From contig JAAZFO010000002.1 in NCBI GenBank assembly GCA_012511695.1, forward strand, positions 1 to 11,975: a stretch of DNA of 11,975 bases, written 5' to 3'. This DNA is from Erysipelotrichia bacterium. GTDB taxonomy: Bacteria; Bacillota_I; Bacilli_A; RFN20; CAG-826. The position numbers were made by a program, and so were the translations under genes. Position 1 is the first letter of the stretch. Every line of letters begins with the position of its first letter. The notes under the pieces are model-generated. The model worked only from the letters and a program-made list of their open reading frames with translations, had not been told where the DNA came from and searched no databases. Positions 5,932 through 11,975 of the stretch are shown piece after piece.

Positions 5932-8772
5932 ATGATTGAAAAGAAAATTATTATTAAAGGGGTAAGGGAGAATAATTTAAAAAATATTGACCTCACTTTA
6001 CCAAAAGAAAAATTGATTGTTTTTAGTGGCTTATCAGGGAGTGGTAAGTCGACTTTAGCCTTCGATACAATCTTTTCCGAAGGACAAAGGCGGTATATGG
6101 AATCGTTATCGAGTTATGCGCGCCAATTTTTAGGTAATTTCGACAAGCCAGATGTCGATGCGATCGAAGGTTTATCGCCAAGTATTGCTATTAATCAAAA
6201 ATCGGTGTCTCATAATCCGCGCAGTACTGTCGGTACGGTTACTGAAATTTATGATTATTTAAGACTATTATATGGACGGATTGGGGTGCCGTATTGCCCG
6301 AAGCATCATCAGCCGATTATTTCGTTTTCAGTGACAAAAATGACTGATATTGTAATGGACTATGCTGAAGGGACAAGAATTCAACTATTAGCGCCGATTG
6401 TCCGTGCGGAAAAAGGGAGTCAAAAAGAAGTTTTAGACAAGATTCGCAAAGACGGTTTTAGTCGCGTGCGCGTTGATGGCCAAATCATGACTTTAGACGA
6501 AGTGCCTCCGTTAGATAAAAATATTAAGCACAGTATTGAGACCGTCGTTGATCGTTTAATTGTTAAACAAGGAGCGCGGTCTCGCATTTTTGAGTCGATT
6601 GAAACCGTTTTAAACTTTTCTAAAGGGCTCTTAATTATTTTAAGTGACCGCGATGAAAAAATGTTATCTGATAAACATACTTGCTCGCTTTGTGGCTTTT
6701 CTGTCCCCCACGTCGAGCCACGGTTATTTTCATTTAATTCACCCCTTGGCTTTTGTCCCGACTGTCGGGGGTTAGGGATGAAACGAGAGGCGGATGTCCA
6801 TAAAATTGTGCCCAATCCAACATTGAGCATTAGAAGTGGGGCGATTAAGTATTACGCTAAAATTGTCGATACATTAAATCTGGAGTGGCAAGAATTTTCC
6901 TTACTTTGTTCCTTGTACGATATCCCCTTGGATAAACCCTGGAAAGATTTAACATCAACTCAACAAAAGATCGTTCTTTTTGGTTCGCCAAAAATCCATC
7001 AATATACATTGCGCTCTTCAAGTGGGAATACGAATCACCGTTACCAAATAATTGAGGGTATTAAAACCAAGCTGGAAAGATTGTATCTCGAAACGACTTC
7101 AGATTGGATGCGCGACTATTATGAAACATTTATGAGCGATCGCGAGTGTACAACTTGTCACGGGCAACGCCTAAACCCTTCAGCTTTAAGTATTTTAATT
7201 AACGAAAAGAGTATTCATGATGTTTCAAGCATGCAACTCAAACAATTAAGACTTTGGGCTAAAGATTTACCCGCTTTTTTAAATGAAGAAGAAAATAAGA
7301 TCGCCGACTTAGTCTTAAAAGAAATTAATAATCGCGCCTCTTTTCTTTGTGATGTCGGGCTAGATTATTTAACCTTAACGCGATTAGCGATGACTCTAAG
7401 TGGCGGAGAGAGCCAAAGAATTCGTTTAGCGACACAGATCGGTAGTCGTTTAACTGGTGTTTTATACGTGATGGATGAGCCTTCGATTGGCCTCCACTCT
7501 CGCGATAGTGAAAAATTAATTAAAACGATGAAAGAAATGCGCGATATCGGCAATACCATTATCGTCGTAGAACATGATGAAGAGATGATTAGAACCGCTG
7601 ATTATGTCGTCGATATCGGCCCAGGAGCGGGCATACATGGTGGTGAAGTCGTGGCCGTCGGTTCACCAAAAATAATCGCTGAAAATATGAACAGTATTAC
7701 CGGACATTATTTAGCGGAAAGGAAATACATTCCTATTCCGAAAGTCCGTCGCCAAGGCAATGGTAAGTTTATAAAAATAGAGGGGGCGCAGTGTAATAAT
7801 CTCAAACGTGTTAATGTTAATATTCCACTTGGAGGTTTTGTCGTCGTCACTGGTGTTTCCGGTAGCGGTAAATCCTCATTAATTAATCAAACGCTTTTTA
7901 AACATTTAAAAGTCCATTTTGGCGGGGAACAAAACGAGGCTGGCAAAGTTAAGGCTATTAAGGGGTTTGAGAATATCGATAAAGTCATCGACATCACACA
8001 AGACCCCATCGGGCGCACTCCGCGCAGCAATCCCGCTACTTATGTCAAACTTTTTGATGATATTCGCGCCTTATTTGCCGAAACTATTGAAGCAAAGGCC
8101 CGTGGTTATAATAAAGGGCGCTTTTCTTTTAATGTTAAAGGAGGGCGGTGCGAACAGTGTAGAGGCGCGGGGGTGACACGTATTCCGATGAATTTTTTAC
8201 CTGATGTTTATGTTAAATGCGCTACTTGCCAAGGGCGGAGATATAACGAAGAAACTTTGCAAGTAACTTATAAGGGAAAAAATATTTTTGATGTTTTAAA
8301 AATGACTGTCGAAGATGCAAAGTATTTTTTCAGCAACCGTTCGAGTTTGCTTAAAAAAATCCAAACACTCGATGATGTCGGTTTAGGCTATATCAAACTC
8401 GGTCAACCCGCACCGACCTTAAGTGGGGGCGAAGCTCAGCGCGTTAAACTCGCCGCTGAATTACAAAAAAGGGCGACAGGTAAGACTTTGTATATCCTCG
8501 ATGAACCGACGACTGGTTTGCATACCGATGACGTTAAACGCCTCCTTAAAGTTTTACAAAGAATTGTCGACAATGGGGACACTGTGTTAGTTATTGAACA
8601 TAATCTCGGGGTTATCAAAGTGGCAGATTATGTGATAGACTTAGGCCCAGATGGCGGCGACCAAGGCGGCCATATTGTGGCGACTGGTACTCCAGAAGAA
8701 ATCGCCCAAAACAAACGATCTTATACCGGACAATATTTGAAAAAAGTTTTGAAAAAGGAGCATTACGAATAA
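5932..8772 (+). CDS. uvrA: UvrABC excinuclease subunit A
   Basis: UvrA is the dimeric ATPase that finds bulky DNA damage and loads UvrB in nucleotide excision repair. The 946 residues are of normal length and carry two ABC modules. Module 1 has Walker A GLSGSGKS (33-40), zinc cysteines C251, C254, C275 and C278, signature LSGGESQRIRLA (489-500), and Walker B YVMDEPSIGLH just after. Module 2 has GVSGSGKSS (641-649), the DNA-contacting zinc finger C740-x2-C743-x19-C763-x2-C766, signature LSGGEAQRVKLA (830-841), and ILDEPTTGLH. The ATG at 5932 is the only possible start, since the frame is closed by TAG at 5917 and the N-terminus fits the family. There is no Shine-Dalgarno sequence, so it may be read from a nearly leaderless message. 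It heads an operon with lgt, a HAD phosphatase and trxB. uvrB, its common upstream partner, is not here. Confidence 0.98.
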   Translation: MIEKKIIIKGVRENNLKNIDLTLPKEKLIVFSGLSGSGKSTLAFDTIFSEGQRRYMESLSSYARQFLGNFDKPDVDAIEGLSPSIAINQKSVSHNPRSTVGTVTEIYDYLRLLYGRIGVPYCPKHHQPIISFSVTKMTDIVMDYAEGTRIQLLAPIVRAEKGSQKEVLDKIRKDGFSRVRVDGQIMTLDEVPPLDKNIKHSIETVVDRLIVKQGARSRIFESIETVLNFSKGLLIILSDRDEKMLSDKHTCSLCGFSVPHVEPRLFSFNSPLGFCPDCRGLGMKREADVHKIVPNPTLSIRSGAIKYYAKIVDTLNLEWQEFSLLCSLYDIPLDKPWKDLTSTQQKIVLFGSPKIHQYTLRSSSGNTNHRYQIIEGIKTKLERLYLETTSDWMRDYYETFMSDRECTTCHGQRLNPSALSILINEKSIHDVSSMQLKQLRLWAKDLPAFLNEEENKIADLVLKEINNRASFLCDVGLDYLTLTRLAMTLSGGESQRIRLATQIGSRLTGVLYVMDEPSIGLHSRDSEKLIKTMKEMRDIGNTIIVVEHDEEMIRTADYVVDIGPGAGIHGGEVVAVGSPKIIAENMNSITGHYLAERKYIPIPKVRRQGNGKFIKIEGAQCNNLKRVNVNIPLGGFVVVTGVSGSGKSSLINQTLFKHLKVHFGGEQNEAGKVKAIKGFENIDKVIDITQDPIGRTPRSNPATYVKLFDDIRALFAETIEAKARGYNKGRFSFNVKGGRCEQCRGAGVTRIPMNFLPDVYVKCATCQGRRYNEETLQVTYKGKNIFDVLKMTVEDAKYFFSNRSSLLKKIQTLDDVGLGYIKLGQPAPTLSGGEAQRVKLAAELQKRATGKTLYILDEPTTGLHTDDVKRLLKVLQRIVDNGDTVLVIEHNLGVIKVADYVIDLGPDGGDQGGHIVATGTPEEIAQNKRSYTGQYLKKVLKKEHYE

Positions 8773-8774
8773 GG

Positions 8775-10298
8775 ATGATTCTCGCATTGATTTTTATGGC
8801 GGCCTTTGCCGCATTGACGGGCTTTGGCATTTATCAAACTGTTAATTTTATCAAGTCACCGATAGCCGCAAAAAACTATCGGTCATTCATTTATAAACAA
8901 TTAGTTTTCATCAGTGTAGCCGCAGTGGCATTTCTCGTGATGTCGCTTGGTTTTTATAGTTGGTTAAAAGCGACCCCATCCCCCCTTTATGTCGTGCAAT
9001 TAGTCATCGGGGGACTGCTCTTTCCGCTGACCTTATTAGTGGCCATTCATAGTTTCATGATCCATCACCACGACAAAGAGACTCCCCAACCTCTTGATAA
9101 ATGGGTATATCGTTTGACGATTATCGGCTTTATCACCGCTTTAATCTTTTTCTTTGTTTACACCAATGGGCTCGCCCCTTACTTGACTTACCCATTAGTT
9201 AATGGCCTTTCTTTCCGAGAGGGTTTTGTCACTCCCGATAGCGCTACTCACCCCAACCTCGCTTTTTATGCGATTTGTATTTTGATCGGCGCCATTCTTG
9301 TTTATGTAATTTGTGATCATTATATGTATAAGGAATATGGCGAACACGGCTTATTGGAATCGACTTTTCTTGTCGCATTCCCCGCGGGCATCATCGGTGC
9401 GCGTCTATGGTATGTAGTCGGAAACTGGTCAATCGAGTTTGCTAACCGTCCTTGGTGGTCTATGTTTGAGATTTGGAATGGGGGCTTAACTATCTTAGGC
9501 GGTGCTTTAATGGGTATTATTATTGGAGCCATCTTTTATCGGTGGCGCCATAAAGATAAACCGATTTCTTTTGCTTTTGACTTAATCGTGCCTGCTATTT
9601 TACTCGCGCAAGCAATCGGGCGAATCGGTAACTTTTTTAACTGTGAAGTCCACGGTTTACTGAGCAGCTTGGAAAACTGGAAATGGCTTCCAGAAATCAT
9701 TTGGCGTAATTTGTCATACTCTTCTGTCGAAGGCCTAGCGCCTGCTGGACAAGTTTATGTCCCGCTTTTCTTGATTGAAAGTTTGGCTAATATCGGCGGT
9801 TATTTTATCATCACCCAATTATTTGGTCGTTTATTAAAGAAATATACCGAACCTGGCGATTTAGGTTTAGGTTATATTGTTTGGTACGGCTTAATTCGTT
9901 CCTTAATGGAACCGTTAAGAAGTTCTATTTTCCAAATGGGTGAAAATGGCTACTGGTCTTGGATTTGGAGCATGGCGTTCGTCCTTTTTGGCACTTTAGC
10001 GATCGTTGCCAACCATGTGATTAGATATGTCATCAGTAAGAAAAATAAGACCTATAAAGTTGAGGCTAAAACTAAAGATAAGAGTTTTATTGCCACAGTT
10101 GTCATCGGTGGAATTAGCGCTATTTTCTTAGCGGTTGGTTTATTTTTAATGACCAGCAACCAATTCGTCGCTAAAGTTGAATACAATGGCTTCAACGTCG
10201 GGGTGATGCTCTTAATTACTGGCATCTCATTATTATCTTTAATGACCATTTCTATATTTAAATTAATCGAAGGATATAAAACTTATGAAACCGTATAA
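8775..10298 (+). CDS. lgt: Prolipoprotein diacylglyceryl transferase with extra N- and C-terminal membrane segments
   Basis: Lgt moves a diacylglyceryl group from phosphatidylglycerol to the lipobox Cys of prolipoproteins in the cytoplasmic membrane. The Lgt core spans about residues 143-415: AFPAGIIGARLWYV (201-214), D269, the signature GRIGNFFNCEVHG (282-294; R283, N286, E291, G294 match E. coli R143, N146, E151, G154), PLFLIESL, and RSLMEPLR (375-382, conserved R, E, R). At the place of E. coli His103 (HGG) stands Leu241 (LGG). Total length is 507, against about 270-290 usually. The extra part is about 140 N-terminal residues with four predicted membrane helices (about 2-26, 43-64, 71-96, 112-131) and about 80 C-terminal residues with two (about 438-460, 474-496) after a Lys-rich linker. 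The start lies 2 bases after the uvrA stop. GGAG is 14 bases upstream, so translation is probably coupled. Activity is likely but not certain, given Leu241. Confidence 0.92.
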   Translation: MILALIFMAAFAALTGFGIYQTVNFIKSPIAAKNYRSFIYKQLVFISVAAVAFLVMSLGFYSWLKATPSPLYVVQLVIGGLLFPLTLLVAIHSFMIHHHDKETPQPLDKWVYRLTIIGFITALIFFFVYTNGLAPYLTYPLVNGLSFREGFVTPDSATHPNLAFYAICILIGAILVYVICDHYMYKEYGEHGLLESTFLVAFPAGIIGARLWYVVGNWSIEFANRPWWSMFEIWNGGLTILGGALMGIIIGAIFYRWRHKDKPISFAFDLIVPAILLAQAIGRIGNFFNCEVHGLLSSLENWKWLPEIIWRNLSYSSVEGLAPAGQVYVPLFLIESLANIGGYFIITQLFGRLLKKYTEPGDLGLGYIVWYGLIRSLMEPLRSSIFQMGENGYWSWIWSMAFVLFGTLAIVANHVIRYVISKKNKTYKVEAKTKDKSFIATVVIGGISAIFLAVGLFLMTSNQFVAKVEYNGFNVGVMLLITGISLLSLMTISIFKLIEGYKTYETV

Positions 10299-10947
10299 AT
10301 TATTAATTTTTGATTTTGATGGCACGCTGTGCGACACCGATGAAGTCGTCGTCCAGGGCTTTTTAAAGTTATATGAAATTTATGAATCACCTTTCAAGCG
10401 CGCACGCGAAGAAATTTATTATTTCTCAGGTCCTCCCCTTAAAGAAACGATGGCCATTGAATTTCCTCAGTATCCAGTAGAAGAGATGGTTGAGGCTTAT
10501 GTTGAAGCATCAAGAGCTTTTTACAATGAACAAAACGTTGCTCTGTATGAAGGAGAAGTCGAAACTTTAAAAGCCTTAAAAGAAGCGGGTTATTTACTCG
10601 GCATAGTGACGAATAAACGGAGGGAGTCGCTGATGCTCTCTTTGGAATTATGTCAGATCAAAGACTTTTTTGAAGTCATCATTTCCGCAGATGATGTAAA
10701 GATACCTAAACCCGCGCCAGAAGGCATATTTAAGGCGATGAAAATTATGGGTGTTAACAATCCAGCGGAAGTCTTATATATCGGCGACAATGATATCGAT
10801 TTTAAAACGACTGTCAATGCCGGAGTCGATGCCATGATAGTCACTTGGGGACCGCGAGAGATTGCTTGTAGAAATAAGGCTAAATATCAAGTAAAATCAT
10901 TTCAGGAAATAGGAGAAACATTATTATGCGCACACTTGAAACAATAA
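10285..10947 (+). CDS. HAD-superfamily phosphatase, PpaX/Gph-like
   Basis: A 220-residue haloacid-dehalogenase-fold hydrolase. Motif I is DFDGTL with nucleophile D10 and acid/base D12, motif II ends at T109 (GIVTN), motif III Lys is K142 in PKPAPEG, and motif IV is GDNDID with D168 and D172. An alpha-helical cap lies between about residues 18 and 85. In Bacillota the HAD gene next to lgt is typically PpaX, a pyrophosphatase that removes PPi made by HPr kinase/phosphorylase. Phosphoglycolate phosphatases have the same motifs, so the substrate stays open. It overlaps lgt by 14 bases and has AAGGA 10 bases upstream of its ATG, so it is translated with lgt. No hprK lies between uvrA and lgt, which weakens a strict PpaX reading. 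Confidence 0.88.
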   Translation: MKPYKLLIFDFDGTLCDTDEVVVQGFLKLYEIYESPFKRAREEIYYFSGPPLKETMAIEFPQYPVEEMVEAYVEASRAFYNEQNVALYEGEVETLKALKEAGYLLGIVTNKRRESLMLSLELCQIKDFFEVIISADDVKIPKPAPEGIFKAMKIMGVNNPAEVLYIGDNDIDFKTTVNAGVDAMIVTWGPREIACRNKAKYQVKSFQEIGETLLCAHLKQ

Positions 10948-11840
10948 TTATTGGGGCAGGACCTTGTGGCATTAGGACCGCGATTATTCTTAAAGAAGCT
11001 GGTGTGGATGTCGTCGTTATTGAAGGGGCTGCTCCTGGAGGGAAGATCAATATCGCTCCACGGGTCGATAATTATCCGGGGTACAAAATGATTTCGGGAC
11101 CAGATTTAGCGGCTGAATTTTTTTCCTGGCTTAATGATGCCGGTGTGGAAATGATCGGTGATTTAGTTACTTCTTTAACTAAAGAAGATGATTTATTTAT
11201 TGTGCAATGCGAACATAACACCTATAAGGCAAAATCCGTTCTCATCGCTTCTGGTACAAAGGAAAAGAAATTAGCCTTGCCAAAAGAAGATAAGTTTTTT
11301 ACGCGCGGTATTTCTTACTGCGCTTTGTGCGATGGTCATTTTCACAAAGGGCAAGATGTCCTCGTTATCGGTGGGGGCAACACCGCTTTAAAAGAAGCCA
11401 TTTTTATGGCAGATATCGCCGCTCATATTTATTTAATTCATCGCCGTAATGAGTTTCGGGGTAGTAATAAATATGTCAAAGAATTGAACGATTTACCTAA
11501 TACCACGATTTTAACTCCTTATATTCCAGTCGAACTAATTGGTGGCGATAGGCTAACTGGTGTTAAAATCCAAAACGTTGAAACTAAAGAAGAAAGAGTG
11601 CTCGATGTCCAAGGAGTCTTTCCATTGGTCGGTCAAATTCCAAATTCTACCTATGTAAAAATTCCTGGTGTCCTTGATCAATGGGGAACTATACCTGTTG
11701 AAAACAAGACGAAAAAGACACAAGTGCCAGGCTTATTTGCCGGTGGCGATATCTTACCGCGTGACATCCGGCAAATCTATTTAGCGGAAGTCGATGGTAA
11801 AATGGCGGCTAAGGCTATCTTGGCTTATCTTGAAAAATAA
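10926..11840 (+). CDS. trxB: Thioredoxin-disulfide reductase (TrxB type)
   Basis: This FAD enzyme uses NADPH to reduce thioredoxin in the cytoplasm. The 304 residues show the FAD dinucleotide site GAGPCG (10-15, with Cys14 where Ala is usual), GGK and NYPGY of the flavin domain, redox pair C132-A-L-C135-D, the NADPH site GGGNTA, HRRNEFRGS (NADPH-type HRR), and the C-terminal FAD motif GGDILPRDIRQI. The last helix reads LAEVDGKMAA, where most TrxB have A-x-G-x-G-A-x-A-A, so it is a little divergent, but both catalytic Cys and all cofactor motifs are present. AGGAG lies 10 bases before the ATG. The gene overlaps the HAD gene by 22 bases and closes the operon. In an anaerobe using oxygen-sensitive PFOR, it would supply thiol reduction and oxidant defence. 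Confidence 0.94.
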   Translation: MRTLETIIIGAGPCGIRTAIILKEAGVDVVVIEGAAPGGKINIAPRVDNYPGYKMISGPDLAAEFFSWLNDAGVEMIGDLVTSLTKEDDLFIVQCEHNTYKAKSVLIASGTKEKKLALPKEDKFFTRGISYCALCDGHFHKGQDVLVIGGGNTALKEAIFMADIAAHIYLIHRRNEFRGSNKYVKELNDLPNTTILTPYIPVELIGGDRLTGVKIQNVETKEERVLDVQGVFPLVGQIPNSTYVKIPGVLDQWGTIPVENKTKKTQVPGLFAGGDILPRDIRQIYLAEVDGKMAAKAILAYLEK

Positions 11841-11846
11841 AAAAAT

Positions 11847-11868
11847 GGCCATGAAAATGGCTTTTTTT
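11847..11868 (+). terminator. Intrinsic terminator of the uvrA-lgt-HAD-trxB operon
   Basis: The stem GGCCAT/ATGGCT (11847-11852, 11857-11862, outer pair G-U) with a GAAA tetraloop is followed by a run of T to 11868. It begins 6 bases after the trxB stop. Confidence 0.88.
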
Positions 11869-11917
11869 ATGTCTAGAAGACACTTAATTTAAACTTAACC
11901 ACAAAAACAAATATTTT

Positions 11918-11926
11918 TGCTAAACT
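11918..11926 (+). promoter_or_regulatory. Possible extended -10 promoter of whiA
   Basis: TGCTAAACT has the TGn extension but only 4 of 6 in the hexamer; TATAAA at 11926-11931 is another candidate. No -35 fits. Either would start transcription at or next to the ATG at 11934. Confidence 0.3.
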
Positions 11927-11933
11927 ATAAAGT

Positions 11934-11975
11934 ATGAGACGTAAGAATTCTTTTACTGCCCAAGTCAAAGAAGAA
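11934..11975 (+). CDS. whiA: Start of whiA, DNA-binding protein WhiA (first 14 codons)
   Basis: Only the residues MRRKNSFTAQVKEE are present before the right edge. SFTAQVKEE is the typical beginning of WhiA, a LAGLIDADG-like protein with a helix-turn-helix domain involved in cell division and chromosome segregation in Bacillota, and whiA usually lies downstream of trxB. The four extra residues RRKN before SFTAQ are slightly unusual. No Shine-Dalgarno sequence precedes the ATG. The frame is open to the end; the rest lies outside the window. Confidence 0.7.
   Translation, partial: MRRKNSFTAQVKEE

Noticed and set aside
6420..6830. 136-codon minus-strand open frame inside uvrA
   Set aside because: It is a shadow of the conserved uvrA frame (zinc-finger region) with no ribosome site and no recognisable protein. 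The other minus-strand and short plus frames are likewise shadows.
8775..10298. Two genes merged by a missed frameshift in lgt
   Set aside because: The frame is continuous, the extra parts are ordered membrane helices on both sides, and no second start with a ribosome site separates them.
1..11975. CRISPR array, insertion sequence, phage or toxin-antitoxin module
   Set aside because: No regularly spaced repeats, transposase, integrase, terminal repeats or toxin-antitoxin gene pair were seen.

Overview
The window is a stretch of chromosomal DNA from a low-GC, anaerobic member of the Bacillota, probably close to the Mollicutes/Erysipelotrichia side of the phylum. The evidence is AT-rich DNA, clear TTGACA/TATAAT promoters with AGGAGG-type ribosome sites, pyruvate:ferredoxin oxidoreductase as the pyruvate-oxidising enzyme, a MsmX/UgpC-type sugar ABC ATPase, and the uvrA-lgt-HAD-trxB-whiA gene order known in Bacillota. 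All eight complete stop codons are TAA. Every Trp codon in the long conserved genes is TGG and none needs an in-frame TGA, so the standard genetic code fits and the Mycoplasma code does not. The exact lineage cannot be settled from sequence alone.

Region 1 (1-930): the 3' part of an ABC importer ATPase gene, then a tRNA-Lys(CTT) gene with its own promoter, ending in a strong intrinsic terminator. Region 2 (973-5181): a small gene whose product resembles only the DNA-binding half of the redox repressor Rex, followed by a full-length PFOR gene. The PFOR promoter carries a perfect match to the CcpA cre consensus between -35 and -10, plus further inverted repeats. A strong terminator closes the unit. 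Region 3 (5197-5880): an unrecognised 129-residue basic protein gene and a tRNA-Pro(GGG) gene, each with its own promoter and a terminator-like hairpin. Region 4 (5914-11868): a four-gene operon uvrA-lgt-ppaX-like-trxB, with a 2-base gap and then 14- and 22-base overlaps, ended by a terminator. Region 5 (11869-11975): a short spacer and the first 14 codons of whiA.

The genes cover ordinary housekeeping: sugar uptake, anaerobic pyruvate breakdown, nucleotide excision repair, lipoprotein lipidation, pyrophosphate/phosphate ester hydrolysis and thioredoxin reduction. The points worth a second look are the Rex-like protein without a NAD(H) domain beside PFOR, the cre site in the PFOR promoter, an Lgt about 200 residues longer than usual with the catalytic-region His replaced by Leu, the lack of hprK between uvrA and lgt (and of rapZ/yvcK before whiA), and uvrA (perhaps also whiA) appearing to be transcribed with almost no leader. 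I found no mobile element, CRISPR array, phage gene or clearly new multi-gene system.
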